This document shows positions 32,926 through 42,536 of a stretch of DNA of 64,000 nt, piece by piece (positions within the stretch are counted from its first letter, which is position 1; each line of letters starts with the position of its first letter). Below the pieces are notes generated by a model. It worked only from the letters and a program-made list of their open reading frames with translations, was not told the origin of the DNA and ran no database searches. The stretch is taken from assembly GCF_017744655.1 (NCBI RefSeq), contig NZ_JAGIAW010000001.1, positions 310,001 to 374,000 on the forward strand, given 5' to 3'. This DNA comes from Devosia sp. (lineage in GTDB: Bacteria > Pseudomonadota > Alphaproteobacteria > Rhizobiales > Devosiaceae). A program made the position numbers and the translations under genes.

Positions 32926-34458
32926 TCAGCTTCGGTGTGGCGAGAGGGAACGGGCGATCCCTAGCACGACAAGAGCGATGATGGCAGTCACACCCGCGAC
33001 CCAGGAACCGACCGAGAGCAGGGCGCCTGTGCCGGCCCAGGTGATCGAGGCGAAGGCTTCGGAAATAGTGGCCGCGCGCGAGGCGACCTGGCGGCGGCGG
33101 AACATGGCGCGACGCATGGGAATGCGGAACCAGACCTGTATGGCGGTCGCCGAGGCGGCGGAGAGAATGGAGCAGATGCCGGTGGCGAGCGCCATGGTCC
33201 AGCTATTGAGCGCGAGAAGGGCCAGGAGCGGGGCGAGAATTGCGGCGACGGCGACGAGCACGGCCTCGACCTTGGCGCGGAGAACGCTTCGGGCCGGGAT
33301 GGGAGCCGTCGCCACGAGGTCGTAGGCGTCTTCGCCTGAGAGGGCCAGCCAGGCAAGGCCCCCGGCCAATTGGCCCGATGCCATCACCAGAACGGGTACG
33401 ATGACAATGAAGGCGCCCGCGCCTTCGCCGTAATTGACCCACAGCAGCAGGGCGGGTGGGAGCAGATAGAGCATCTGCATCAGGGTTTGCGACAGGAGCC
33501 ATGGATCGCGCTGGAGCAAACGCCATTCCTTGTAGCGCAGGACCTGGGCCTGGCTGCGGCCCGTGAAGTAGGTTCCCGTTCTGGTGCGATGGCGGGTCGA
33601 TTGACCGATGCTGGCTGCCGCAACGGCGAGACGGCCATAGCTGGGGGAAAAGAGCAGCATGGCGAGGGCCAGGGCGGCGAGGAAACTTGCGATGACGGGC
33701 ACTGCCGAAACGGCGTCGCCCATGACGGCGCGAGCGGGGAGCCAGAGCCGGTGGTCGGGGGGCGGCAGGGCGGCAAGAAGATCGGGCGAGCTGAAGAGAG
33801 CGAAGCGCGAATAGGTGTTGAACGATAGAATGGCCACGGCCTGGATGCCGATGACGAAGCCAGCGCCAACAATGGCGGCGAGGATCTGGGCGATGAGGCG
33901 CGTGCGTTTGGGGCCGACGAGGCGGAAGAGGCCCATGGTGAGTGCCATGGCGATGGCGACGGCCAGCGCGGAGCAGGCGGGTAGGACGAGATAGGCCCAG
34001 AGCCAGTGCGTGCCGGCAAAGAGAGCCAGCATGTTGATGATGGGACTGGCGAGGAGAGCGCTCAGAATGGCCGTGGACAGGGCCACGGCGCCGGTGCGGA
34101 CGGCGAAGAGCGTGCGGGTGGAAGCAGGGGACGAGAGGATCAGGTCGAGATCTGAGCGGGCGTAGTAGACGCGGGTGATGGCTTCGAGCGCCTGGGAGAG
34201 CATGACCGAGAAGAACAGGAGGCCGACGCCTGTCACCATCGCGAGCGTGGGCTTGTCGGGCGCTATGCCATTGGCTGCTGCGGGAGCGATGATGGCGGCG
34301 GCGATGAGGTGGAGCAGCGCATAGATGGCGAGGCCGCCGAAGAGAAAGCCCAGGAGGCGGACGCGATGGCCGCCGGTCATCATGGCGAGCCAATCGCGCC
34401 ATGCGAGGCGCAGTTCGTGGCGCGCGAACCAGAGGAGGGAGCCGGACTGCGCCATCAT
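32926..34458 (-). CDS. ABC transporter permease (ABC-2-type, 510 aa)
   Basis: 510 aa integral membrane protein with about ten to twelve hydrophobic segments (e.g. LLGFLFGGLAIYALLHLIAA, AMVTGVGLLFFSVMLSQALE, GIQAVAILSF). It overlaps the ATPase gene by 4 bp (ATGA), the usual arrangement of exporter pairs. No substrate can be named; such large permeases often export drugs, lipids or peptides. The downstream GNAT gene may be part of the same transcript. Confidence 0.82.
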   Translation of the reverse strand: MMAQSGSLLWFARHELRLAWRDWLAMMTGGHRVRLLGFLFGGLAIYALLHLIAAAIIAPAAANGIAPDKPTLAMVTGVGLLFFSVMLSQALEAITRVYYARSDLDLILSSPASTRTLFAVRTGAVALSTAILSALLASPIINMLALFAGTHWLWAYLVLPACSALAVAIAMALTMGLFRLVGPKRTRLIAQILAAIVGAGFVIGIQAVAILSFNTYSRFALFSSPDLLAALPPPDHRLWLPARAVMGDAVSAVPVIASFLAALALAMLLFSPSYGRLAVAAASIGQSTRHRTRTGTYFTGRSQAQVLRYKEWRLLQRDPWLLSQTLMQMLYLLPPALLLWVNYGEGAGAFIVIVPVLVMASGQLAGGLAWLALSGEDAYDLVATAPIPARSVLRAKVEAVLVAVAAILAPLLALLALNSWTMALATGICSILSAASATAIQVWFRIPMRRAMFRRRQVASRAATISEAFASITWAGTGALLSVGSWVAGVTAIIALVVLGIARSLSPHRS

Positions 34459-35198
34459 GCGGTGGCGGAGCTGGTTTCGACGAGTTCGAGGAAGATTTCC
34501 TCGAGGGTCGATTCGCGGCCGGTGCGGGCGCGCAGTTCGGCGAGCGTGCCCTCGGCGACGAGGCGACCGCCGGCAATGACGCCGATGCGCTGAGCCATGC
34601 GTTCGGCGACCTCAAGGATGTGGGTGGTCATGATGATGGTGACGCCATGGCGCACCTTTTCTAAGAGGACGTCCTTTACCTGACGGGCGGAGCCGGCATC
34701 GAGGCCGGTGAGGGGTTCGTCGAGGATGATGAGGCGCGGATCGTGGATCAGGGCGCCGGCCAGGGCGACCTTTTGCAGCATGCCTTTGGAAAAGCCGCCG
34801 CAGAGTTCGTTGGCGTGCGGCTTGAGGCCCAGGATGTCGAGGAGGTCGTTGGCGGCGTTGCGGGCTTGGTCGGGGTCGACCTGCCATAGGCCGGCGACGA
34901 AATCGAGATATTCGAGCGGGGTCAGGCGATCGTAGACCATGGGCTCGTCCGACACCCAGGCGAGGAGCCGCTTGGCGGCGACCGGGTCTTTTCGGACGTC
35001 GGTGCCAAAAATTTCGATGGTGCCGGCATCGGGGGCGAGGAGGCCGGCAACCATGCGCAGGATCGTGGTCTTGCCCGCGCCATTGGGGCCGAGGAGTGCG
35101 TAGAACTCTCCGGCGGGAACTGTGAGATCGAGCCCCTGAACGACGGGACGATCGAAGCTCTTGGCGATACTGGTGATGGCAAGGGCGGGGACGGGCAT
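34455..35198 (-). CDS. ABC transporter ATP-binding protein
   Basis: 247 aa. Walker A GPNGAGKTT (~40-48), Q-loop region near 80, signature FSKGMLQKVALAGALIHDP (a LSGGQ variant), Walker B LIILDEPLTGLD and the switch His in THILEVAERM. It energises the permease that follows. ATG 35198 (GGAG upstream) is preferred over a GTG at 35222. This is typical of the CcmA/ABC-2 exporter subclass. Confidence 0.93.
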   Translation of the reverse strand: MPVPALAITSIAKSFDRPVVQGLDLTVPAGEFYALLGPNGAGKTTILRMVAGLLAPDAGTIEIFGTDVRKDPVAAKRLLAWVSDEPMVYDRLTPLEYLDFVAGLWQVDPDQARNAANDLLDILGLKPHANELCGGFSKGMLQKVALAGALIHDPRLIILDEPLTGLDAGSARQVKDVLLEKVRHGVTIIMTTHILEVAERMAQRIGVIAGGRLVAEGTLAELRARTGRESTLEEIFLELVETSSATA

Positions 35199-35429
35199 GG
35201 GGGCTCCGGGCGGATTGCGCACACTCTAGGTTGACTGCCTTGCTGGCGAGTGAATCGAAATCCTCAAGATTTCGCGTGGGGCAGGGTTGCAAGAAATGCA
35301 GGTTGTCGCGAACCGGAGGGTACGGCTAGCTTGACGAAAGGCGGGCCTCCCCTCCCTGCCATTGAAAAATAAGTGTTTTTGACCGGCCTGCTGCGTCTGC
35401 AACGGGCCGTATAACGTTGGAGCTTTGCC

Positions 35430-36650
35430 ATGACGACGGGCGTTGCCCCCATTCAGGGCCCCACCAGCCTTGCGACGAAGCTGGCGATTTTCGCCATGGC
35501 CATCGGCTCCTTTGGAATTGGTACAGGCGAGTTTGCCATTATGGGCCTGTTGCCCAATCTGGCGGGCGATCTTGGCGTGACTGAGCCCGAGGCAGGGCAT
35601 GTGATTTCGGCTTATGCCTTTGGCGTGGTGGTTGGCGCCCCGCTGATTGCCGTGTTGTTCGCGCAGGTGCCGCGCAAGCCGCTGCTGCTGGCACTGATGG
35701 CGCTGTTTGCATTGGGCAATTTTGGTAGTGCCGTGGCGCCGGATTATTGGTCGCTGGTGCTGCTGCGTTTTGTTTCCGGGCTGCCGCATGGCGCCTATTT
35801 TGGCATTGCGGCGCTGATTGCGGCCTCGATGGTGGATGTGGGGTTCCGGGCTCGGGCCGTGGGTCGGGTGATGCTGGGGCTGACGCTGGCGACGCTGATC
35901 GGCATGCCGCTGGCAACCTGGCTGGGGCAGGGACTCGGCTGGCGGCCGACCTTTTTCGCCGTGGGCGGCATCGGGGCGCTGGCTGTGTTGATGGTCATGC
36001 GCTTTGTGCCGGCCATTCAGGTGGCGGAGGGCGCAAGCCCGCTGCGCGAACTGGGGGCGCTGAAGCGGCCGCAGGTGTGGCTGACGCTTGGCATTGCGGC
36101 GACGGGCTGCGGCGGCATGTTTTCCGTCTTTACCTATATCGTCCCACTTCTCACCGAGGTGACGGGTATTCCGACCATCTGGGTGCCGGTGGTGCTGGCG
36201 CTGTTTGGTGTCGGCATGACGCTGGGCAATGTGGTGGGCGCCTATATGGCCGACCGGGCGCTGATGAAGACTATTGGCGGCATGCTGGCGTTCAATATCG
36301 TCAGTCTGGCGGCCGTGCCGTGGCTGGCACAGGCTTGGCCGACCGCAGCGCTGAGCGTGCTCGGTGTCGGCTTTACGGTGGCCATCGGGACGGCGCTGCA
36401 GACGCGGTTGATGGATGTGGCGGCGGATGGGCAGACGCTGGCGGCAACGCTCAACCATGCGGCGTTCAATATCGCCAATGCGCTGGGTGCACTGTTTGGC
36501 GGGATGGCAATTGCGGCAGGGTTGGGCTGGGCCTCGACGGGACCGGTTGGTGCGGTGATGGCCGTCGTTGGGCTGGCCCTGTTCGGGGTGTCCGTCTGGC
36601 TTGAGCGCCGAGACAATCGGTGGACCCCGGACGCAGTGGCGGCCGAATGA
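35430..36650 (+). CDS. MFS transporter, DHA1/AraJ-like
   Basis: 406 aa, twelve membrane helices in the major facilitator pattern. The N-terminal GTGEFAIMGLLPNLAGDLG and the A-like motif GVVVGAPLIAVLFAQVPRK resemble AraJ/YdhP-type drug-proton antiporters; RFVSGLPHGAYFGIAALIAA is also typical. The substrate is unknown (sugar or drug export). A second, distinct MFS of the same type is encoded at 48970-50160. Confidence 0.88.
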   Translation: MTTGVAPIQGPTSLATKLAIFAMAIGSFGIGTGEFAIMGLLPNLAGDLGVTEPEAGHVISAYAFGVVVGAPLIAVLFAQVPRKPLLLALMALFALGNFGSAVAPDYWSLVLLRFVSGLPHGAYFGIAALIAASMVDVGFRARAVGRVMLGLTLATLIGMPLATWLGQGLGWRPTFFAVGGIGALAVLMVMRFVPAIQVAEGASPLRELGALKRPQVWLTLGIAATGCGGMFSVFTYIVPLLTEVTGIPTIWVPVVLALFGVGMTLGNVVGAYMADRALMKTIGGMLAFNIVSLAAVPWLAQAWPTAALSVLGVGFTVAIGTALQTRLMDVAADGQTLAATLNHAAFNIANALGALFGGMAIAAGLGWASTGPVGAVMAVVGLALFGVSVWLERRDNRWTPDAVAAE

Positions 36651-36652
36651 AA

Positions 36653-36676
36653 AAGGGCGCCTCAGGGGGCGCCCTT
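36653..36676. terminator. Bidirectional terminator between MFS and ohr
   Basis: AAGGGCGCC-TCAGGG-GGCGCCCTT, 9-bp stem, A-rich before and TCTTGTTT after; it serves the convergent MFS and ohr genes. Confidence 0.8.
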
Positions 36677-36682
36677 CTTGTT

Positions 36683-37120
36683 TCAGGCGACGGTCAGTTT
36701 TACGTCGACATTGCCACGGGTGGCATTGGAATAGGGGCAGACTTCGTGGGCCTTGTGGACCAGCGCTTCGGCATCATCCTTGGAGAAGCCTGGCAGGGTC
36801 ACCTTGAGCTCGACAGCGATATTGAAGCCCTTGGCACCTTCATTGGCATTTTCGCCGAAGGAAACCGAAGCGTCGATGGTAGTTTCGTCCGGCACCTTGA
36901 TCTTTTCGCCGCGGGCGACGGCCTTGATGGCGCCGAGGAAGCAGGCGGAATAGCCAGCGGCAAAAAGCTGCTCGGGATTGGTGCCCGGTCCGTCATTGCC
37001 GCCCATGGCCTTGGGGGTATCGAGCGTTACTTCCAGACGACCATCGTCAGTCTTGCTGGTGCCGGTGCGGCCGCCAGTGGTGTGGGCGTGAGCGGTGTAA
37101 ACTGCAGCTTTGATGGACAT
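36683..37120 (-). CDS. ohr: Organic hydroperoxide resistance peroxidase (Ohr/OsmC)
   Basis: 145 aa. It reduces organic (fatty-acid) hydroperoxides with the two reactive cysteines C60 (GYSACFLGA) and C128 (EVCPYSNATRG), with the supporting E50 in TNPEQLFAAGY and R18 in GGRTG. The length is typical of Ohr, and the motif S-x-A-T-R-G near the C-terminus separates Ohr from OsmC. Divergent from ohrR with an operator-like palindrome between them, so peroxide-inducible control is expected. Confidence 0.94.
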   Translation of the reverse strand: MSIKAAVYTAHAHTTGGRTGTSKTDDGRLEVTLDTPKAMGGNDGPGTNPEQLFAAGYSACFLGAIKAVARGEKIKVPDETTIDASVSFGENANEGAKGFNIAVELKVTLPGFSKDDAEALVHKAHEVCPYSNATRGNVDVKLTVA

Positions 37121-37174
37121 GGCGACGATTTCCTTTGGAGGGGTGAAATTTCGTGACGGCTATTCAGTAGTGCA

Positions 37175-37185
37175 CAATTCAATTG
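37175..37185. promoter_or_regulatory. OhrR operator candidate
   Basis: CAATTCAATTG palindrome within TGCACAATTCAATTGCACG, between the divergent ohr and ohrR genes. OhrR operators are AT-rich palindromes containing CAATT/AATTG arms. Confidence 0.7.
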
Positions 37186-37235
37186 CACGCAATATAAATC
37201 TGTGTGATAAATTTTTGACACTGAGGGGAGAGGCG

Positions 37236-37679
37236 ATGAGCGAGAAGCGGATGCCGACGATCGACCAGATGCTGTGCTTTGCCGTTTACTCGGCGGGGCA
37301 CGCCTTTACGCGCTTTTATAAGCCCCGGCTGGACGCGCTGGATTTGACCTATCCGCAATATCTCGCCTTTCTGGTGCTTTGGGAAAAGGACGACATCACG
37401 GTAAAGGCGCTGGGCGAGCGATTGTTCCTCGACTCGGGAACAATTACGCCTCTCATCAAGCGGTTAGAAGCGCGGGGCCTCGTCGGTCGCCATCGCGATG
37501 AAGAGGACGAACGGCAGGTGCGCATTCGCCTGACTGCCGAGGGACGTGCGCTCAAGGATAAGGCGCTGTCCATTCCGCTGGCCGTTATCGACGGCGTCGG
37601 GCAATCTTTTGAGACCACTGAGGCGATGCGGCGCGAACTGGTGGCGCTGCGGGAGCGGCTGGATAAGGCGGCGGGTTAG
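37236..37679 (+). CDS. ohrR: OhrR, MarR-family organic peroxide sensor
   Basis: 147 aa winged-helix repressor. The peroxide-sensing Cys14 lies in MLCFAVYSAGHAF, the conserved OhrR position, and DLTYPQYLAFLVLWEKDDIT plus the winged helix (TITPLIKRLEARGLVGRHRDEEDERQVRIRLT) match the family. Oxidation of the cysteine releases DNA and derepresses the divergent ohr gene. ATG 37236 follows GGGGAGAG. Confidence 0.94.
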   Translation: MSEKRMPTIDQMLCFAVYSAGHAFTRFYKPRLDALDLTYPQYLAFLVLWEKDDITVKALGERLFLDSGTITPLIKRLEARGLVGRHRDEEDERQVRIRLTAEGRALKDKALSIPLAVIDGVGQSFETTEAMRRELVALRERLDKAAG

Positions 37680-37680
37680 C

Positions 37681-38187
37681 TCAAGAAAGAGTTTTGGTCA
37701 TCCACAGGACGAGGTCATCATCCATGCGGACGGATGCGCCGGGTGCTGCGTAATCGTTTCGGTAGGTAGCGCCGCGACCGTCCAGCGCATAGCCGTTCGC
37801 GCTATAGAGACGTTGGGCCGGACCGTAATCGGCGTAGAGACCAACGCCGAGACCAATCTGCTTGTGACCGGTGGCCCGTGCATGTGCCTCGATATGAGCG
37901 ATGAGCGTGGTGGCGATGCCGCGATGGCGAGACGCCTTGGCAGTCACGAGGTCGTGCAACTCGGGAATGCGCTGTGCGGCGAAGGCCGGGTAGCCTGATT
38001 GCCACAAGATACTGCCGTAGGCCGCTGCGTGGTTCTCTTCCATGGCAACCAGGACGAAGCGCTCTCCTGCTTTATGCTGCTGGAGAATTTCCGCCCATAT
38101 GTCGGGATTGTTCTTCCAGCCGTTGCCGCCATCGCAGCTCAGAATGGCGTCTCTGTTGGCCTGATTCAGTGGCTCAATTCTCAGCAT
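37681..38187 (-). CDS. GNAT-family N-acetyltransferase
   Basis: 168 aa. N-terminal MLRIEPLNQANRDAIL, a central EENHAAAYGSILWQ strand and the acetyl-CoA motif RHRGIATTLIAHIEAHARATG followed by the C-terminal SANGYALDGRG turn mark a GNAT. Substrate unknown. It directly precedes, by 7 bp on the same strand, the end of the RNase T2 gene; a shared transcript is possible. Confidence 0.85.
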   Translation of the reverse strand: MLRIEPLNQANRDAILSCDGGNGWKNNPDIWAEILQQHKAGERFVLVAMEENHAAAYGSILWQSGYPAFAAQRIPELHDLVTAKASRHRGIATTLIAHIEAHARATGHKQIGLGVGLYADYGPAQRLYSANGYALDGRGATYRNDYAAPGASVRMDDDLVLWMTKTLS

Positions 38188-38194
38188 GCCGGCC

Positions 38195-39181
38195 TCAGCG
38201 TAGCCCTACGGCATCGACCTGGCCGGAGCGGCAGCCGCCGTCCGTGGGGGAAGCTGCGGCAATGAGGCGGGGTAGGGAGTCGGGGCCGTCGATCCTGCCG
38301 GTAAGGCCGATGGTCAGTTCGGTGATGATGGTGCGATTGCCGTCTTGCTCGCAGGTCATACGGACACGCTCGCCGGCGCGGGGACCGAAAGCGTTGTCGA
38401 AGGCGGTGCGGATCTGGGTGAGGGTGATGCGCTTGCCAATGTTCGATGCAAAGAGTTCGGCGACTTCGGACGTGTTGAGGGCCAGCATGAGGTCGAGGGC
38501 GTCGGAATAGTATTGGCGCGCATCGGTGCCGTAGCAGGTGCCGTGCTTGGTCCATTCGTGGCGGTCTAGGCCGGATTGGCTGCCGGGCATGACTTCGTCG
38601 AGGTCGCGGCGAATGGCGAGGGGCAGGTCGAGGATGGGAAGATCGCGCCAGCGGCCGTCCTCGCTAGCGTAGCGATCGCCGGGAGAGACGTTGCAATATT
38701 CGTTGCTGCGCGGCTGCGGCCAGAGGCCGTGCAGGGTGAAGTTGGTGGCTTCAAAGCTGTTGGGGCGCTGGTTGCGGCACTCGGTTTTACGGGGGCTGAG
38801 TTCGCAGAACGCGGGCTGCCAGTTTACAGCGAGGATGTATTGGGTGCCGCGATAGGTTGGTGGCGGGGCGGGAGGTGAAGGTTCGTCGATGCGACCCTCC
38901 GCGTCGGTCGCGCGGATGCCGCAATCGACCGAGACCCAGCGACGGTCAGGTTCTGCCCCCGGGACGACGATCCAGAGATGGGTGGGCTGGGCCTTGTTGC
39001 CGGCGATCAGGTCATAGGCAGTGCCAGGCCGGGTGGTGATATCGCCAGGATTGGTTTCGCGACTGATGGACTGGAAGGCCGGGCAGGCTTTAGTGGCGGT
39101 GAAATAGCCGGTGAGGAGGACTTCGGCCCGGGCGGGCATGGTGAGGAGGGCGAGAAGCAGAGTGGTAAAAATCCGCAACAC
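38195..39181 (-). CDS. Secreted ribonuclease T2 family protein
   Basis: 328 aa. Signal peptide ~1-19 (LLTMPARAE). A ~90-residue N-terminal extension precedes the T2 core: CAS I FTLHGLWPQ (His151) and CAS II HEWTKHGTC (H208, E209, K212, H213), the full catalytic set. T2 enzymes cut RNA through 2',3'-cyclic phosphates without strong base preference, acting in the periplasm or outside the cell. The neighbouring gene encodes an enzyme that degrades such cyclic nucleotides. Confidence 0.92.
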   Translation of the reverse strand: MLRIFTTLLLALLTMPARAEVLLTGYFTATKACPAFQSISRETNPGDITTRPGTAYDLIAGNKAQPTHLWIVVPGAEPDRRWVSVDCGIRATDAEGRIDEPSPPAPPPTYRGTQYILAVNWQPAFCELSPRKTECRNQRPNSFEATNFTLHGLWPQPRSNEYCNVSPGDRYASEDGRWRDLPILDLPLAIRRDLDEVMPGSQSGLDRHEWTKHGTCYGTDARQYYSDALDLMLALNTSEVAELFASNIGKRITLTQIRTAFDNAFGPRAGERVRMTCEQDGNRTIITELTIGLTGRIDGPDSLPRLIAAASPTDGGCRSGQVDAVGLR

Positions 39182-39205
39182 TTTATCCGCCCGCTCCTAC
39201 AATGG

Positions 39206-39282
39206 TCGTCGTTGCCCGTCTTTTCCGGGCAATTCATCTTTCGTCCGCATGAACCACCGGGACAAGCCCGGTGGTGACGAAG
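39206..39282. repeat. Dispersed palindromic repeat, diverged copy
   Basis: TTGCCCG-TCTTTT-CCGGGCAA-type hairpin, ATTCATCTTTCGTCCGCATG spacer, then CCACCGGG-ACAAG-CCCGGTGG with GTGAC. Same orientation as copy 2 at 16521, left arm altered. It lies between the RNase T2 and CpdB genes. Confidence 0.65.
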
Positions 39283-39304
39283 TGCGGAAGATTTTGTTCA
39301 GTGC

Positions 39305-41281
39305 CTACAGAGTAATGCGGTAGACGCCGAAGCCGTCGGCATTGGTTTCGCCTGTCGCTTCAATCTTGACCGCAGTGACGTCTTCCAGATGTTCGGCGGC
39401 CTTGGGGCCGGTGGCGAAGAGCACGGTGGTGTCGGCGATGGGGGCCAGCGACCAGTTGCTGTCGGCCTTGGGGTTGATCGTGCCGTTTTCGATGATGAAG
39501 CGCACGATGATGTCGCGGTTGGTATCGGGACCCTTGAAGACGATCACATCGGAATTGATGTTCGGGAAGGTGCCGCCGCCGCCGGCGCGGTAATTGTTGG
39601 TGGCGACAACGAATTTTTGGGCCGGATCGATCGGCTTGCCGTCATAGGACAGGTCGACAATGCGGTTGGCGTCGGGGTTGGGCTCTTCCTTGCCATCCGA
39701 GGAGTATTTGGAGGGCTGGGTCAGGTCGATCTTGTAGGTGACGCCGTCGATCACGTCGAAATTGTAGGACGGGAAGTCGAGGTTGATGAGTTCGGCATCT
39801 TTCGCGCCGGCTTCGATCTGGTTGAAGATGCCGGCCGAGCGCTCGAGCCAGTTCTTCACATCGGCGCCGGTGATGACGACGGCCTGGATGGTGTTGGGAT
39901 AGAGGTAAAGGTCGGCGACGTTCTTGATGGCGACGGGGCCAACGGGAACGTCTGTATAGTAATCCGGGCCGCCGCGGCCGCCGGACTTGAAGGGGGCCGC
40001 AGCCGACAGGATCGGCAGGCTTTCCCATTCGGTGCCCTTCATCATCTGCTCAATGTACCACGTCTGGGCCTGGCTCACGATCTGAACGGATGGATCGTCG
40101 GCCACGAGGGCGAAGTAGGAATGGAGCGGGGCAGCGGTCTCGCCGACGGCGCGGCGGATATAGTCGAGGGTTTCCTCGTGTTCGTCGGTGACTTCCGTGA
40201 TGATGTCGGCTTCGTCCTCGACGAGCGCATTCACCTTGCCTTCGACGCGCTCGAAGATCGGGCGGGCTTCGGAAGTGTGCGAGGCAATGGTCCACCTGCC
40301 GTCGGCATCCTGCTCGAGCAGCAGGTCGATGAGGCCCATATGGCTGCCCCAGAAGCCAGGCATGACGGCCGGCTTGCCGGCAAGCGTGCCGGCAGTGATG
40401 TCGGCGCCTTCGATGCCTTCATAATCCGGGCCCGGGAAGACGAGGTGCTGGTGGCCAGTGAGGACGACGTCGATGCCTTCAACGGCAGCGAGCTGGAGCG
40501 AGGCATTTTCAGCGCCAGTCGTCTGGTCGGCGGCGATGCCGGAATGGGAGAGGGCGATGATGATGTCGGCGCCTTCTTCCTTCATCTTCGGCACATAAAC
40601 CTTGGCGGTTTCGACGATGTCGCGGGTGTTGACCTTGCCGGTAAGGTGCGTCGCGTCCCAGGTCATGATCTGGGGCGGCAGGAAGCCGATGAGGCCGATC
40701 TTGATGGTCTTGGTAGCGCCAGAGCCGTCAGTCAGTTCTTTTTCGACAATACGATACGGCTGGACATAGGTTTCGTCGGCGAGCGCATCTGCGGCGAGAT
40801 CGCCGCGCACGAGATTGGCGGAGACGAAGGGGAATTCCGCCCCTTCGAGGGCCTTGTCGAGAAATTCGAGGCCGTAGTTGAATTCGTGATTGCCGAGGGT
40901 CGCGGCTTCGTAGCCGAGCGTGTTCATGGCGGCGATGATCGGGTGGATATTGCCGTCGAGGCCCTTTTCGTAGGCGATGTAGTCGCCCATGGGATTGCCC
41001 TGGATGATGTCGCCATTGTCGAGCAGCATGGAATTGCCGGCTTCGGCGCGGATGCCTTCGATGAGGCTCGCGGTGCGCGCCAGGCCCATAGTGTCATTGG
41101 GGGCGTCGGCATAATAGTCATAGGCAAAGACCGCGACATGTAGGTCCGTGGTCTCGATGATGCGCAGGTGCGCCTGGTTCGCTTGCGCCTGGACGGCGAA
41201 GGGGTGCATTGCTGCCATTGCTCCTAGACTAGCAGAGCCGGCGAGAAAGCTACGGCGCGAAATCTTTGGAAGAAAATTCAT
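39305..41281 (-). CDS. cpdB: 2',3'-cyclic-nucleotide 2'-phosphodiesterase/3'-nucleotidase (CpdB-like)
   Basis: 658 aa. A Tat-type signal (SRRSFLAG, ~residues 8-15) exports it. The N-terminal metallophosphoesterase domain has [27 protein letters not shown] and [13 protein letters not shown] metal ligands; the C-terminal 5'-nucleotidase domain (~370-end) has [13 protein letters not shown]. It hydrolyses 2',3'-cyclic nucleotides and 3'-nucleotides to nucleosides and phosphate in the periplasm. Adjacent to the RNase T2 gene on the same strand (~120 bp), forming a plausible RNA-scavenging pair. Confidence 0.9.
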   Translation of the reverse strand: MNFLPKISRRSFLAGSASLGAMAAMHPFAVQAQANQAHLRIIETTDLHVAVFAYDYYADAPNDTMGLARTASLIEGIRAEAGNSMLLDNGDIIQGNPMGDYIAYEKGLDGNIHPIIAAMNTLGYEAATLGNHEFNYGLEFLDKALEGAEFPFVSANLVRGDLAADALADETYVQPYRIVEKELTDGSGATKTIKIGLIGFLPPQIMTWDATHLTGKVNTRDIVETAKVYVPKMKEEGADIIIALSHSGIAADQTTGAENASLQLAAVEGIDVVLTGHQHLVFPGPDYEGIEGADITAGTLAGKPAVMPGFWGSHMGLIDLLLEQDADGRWTIASHTSEARPIFERVEGKVNALVEDEADIITEVTDEHEETLDYIRRAVGETAAPLHSYFALVADDPSVQIVSQAQTWYIEQMMKGTEWESLPILSAAAPFKSGGRGGPDYYTDVPVGPVAIKNVADLYLYPNTIQAVVITGADVKNWLERSAGIFNQIEAGAKDAELINLDFPSYNFDVIDGVTYKIDLTQPSKYSSDGKEEPNPDANRIVDLSYDGKPIDPAQKFVVATNNYRAGGGGTFPNINSDVIVFKGPDTNRDIIVRFIIENGTINPKADSNWSLAPIADTTVLFATGPKAAEHLEDVTAVKIEATGETNADGFGVYRITL

Positions 41282-41558
41282 CTGATGATCTCCAAGTGAA
41301 ATGCCATGTGAGCCTGGGGCCGAAATTCCCGCTTGGCCGGTCTGGTCCGGCTTCTCAGGCGCTTCCTCTCCCGGGAAGCGGCTTCGACATGCCCGCCTTC
41401 GGTGACGATGGCATGACGGAGCAGGGAGACGCTATGTAGTTTTTACCGAGTGGTCAATTTATGACAGTTTGATGACGGCGACCTTTTTAGCGGCGTGTGC
41501 AACCCGTTCCAATTGTTGCGGCTTGTTGCTACCAAAGACGTGAATATGGAGGGCCGTC

Positions 41559-42467
41559 ATGAAGTGGCGTGGTCGGGAACGCAGCAGCAATATCGAGGAT
41601 CGTCGTGGACAGGCGGGCGGTTTCGGCGGACCTTCGCTAGGGCGCAGTGGTGGCATTCGCATTCCGACCGGAGGCGGATCGCGTGGCGGCATAGGCGGGG
41701 TTATCGGCATCATCGTGGTACTGGGCATCATCTGGATGGTGACAGGACAGAACCCGTTGGACTCATTGTCCGGCGGCTCGGACCCCACGACGTCGAGCGC
41801 ATCATCGCAACAGCTGCCGACGGAGGGTCAGGATGAACTGGTCGATTTCGTCGGCGTGGTGGTCAAGGAAACCGAAGACCTCTGGACCGAGGTCTTTGCG
41901 GCGAGCGGCGAGGATTATCCGGAGCCGCCCGTGGTGCTTTTCAGCGGGCAGACAAATTCGGGCTGTGGCGTGGCCGACGCGCGGACCGGGCCGTTCTACT
42001 GCCCGGTGGATTCCAAGGTCTATATCGATTTGAGTTTTTATGACGAGTTGCACCGCAAGTTCGGCGCGCCGGGCGATTTTGCGCAGGCTTATGTTTTGGC
42101 GCATGAGGTGGGGCACCATGTGCAGAACCTCACCGGCGTGCTGCCGGAGTTCAATCGCCGCCGCCAGAGCATGAGCCAGGAACAGGCCAATGCCTATTCG
42201 GTGCGGGTTGAATTGCAGGCCGATTGCTACGCGGGCGTCTGGGCCAATTATGCTGGGCAGCAGAACCTGCTCGATTCCGGCGATATCGAGGAAGCGCTGA
42301 ATGCGGCCGAGCAGATTGGCGACGATACACTGCAGAAGCGCATGCAGGGCTATGCAGTGCCCAAGACGTTCAATCACGGTACGTCGGCGCAGCGGCAGAA
42401 CTGGTTTGAGCGCGGCTATGAATCCGGCAATCCCAACGATTGCGATACGTTCTCGGGGAATATCTGA
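41559..42467 (+). CDS. YpfJ-type neutral zinc metalloprotease
   Basis: 302 aa. A Gly/Arg-rich N-terminus (~1-45) precedes one TM helix (~46-62, GGVIGIIVVLGIIWMV), anchoring the catalytic domain outside. The zinc motif HEVGHH is at ~183-188 in YVLAHEVGHHVQN, and the third ligand glutamate follows in VRVELQADCYAG. YpfJ/KPN_02809 family; substrate unknown. The conserved CPVDSKVYIDLSFY segment supports the family. Confidence 0.9.
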   Translation: MKWRGRERSSNIEDRRGQAGGFGGPSLGRSGGIRIPTGGGSRGGIGGVIGIIVVLGIIWMVTGQNPLDSLSGGSDPTTSSASSQQLPTEGQDELVDFVGVVVKETEDLWTEVFAASGEDYPEPPVVLFSGQTNSGCGVADARTGPFYCPVDSKVYIDLSFYDELHRKFGAPGDFAQAYVLAHEVGHHVQNLTGVLPEFNRRRQSMSQEQANAYSVRVELQADCYAGVWANYAGQQNLLDSGDIEEALNAAEQIGDDTLQKRMQGYAVPKTFNHGTSAQRQNWFERGYESGNPNDCDTFSGNI

Positions 42468-42536
42468 GGCGAGATGGGGTAGCTTCGGGACATAGGGTTG
42501 GCTAAACCGGGCCGGTCTTTTTGAGTTGGCCGGCCC

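Noticed and set aside
39389..41143. 584-codon plus-strand frame opposite cpdB
   Set aside because: Shadow of the CpdB gene; no signal peptide or motif, while the minus strand encodes a complete enzyme.
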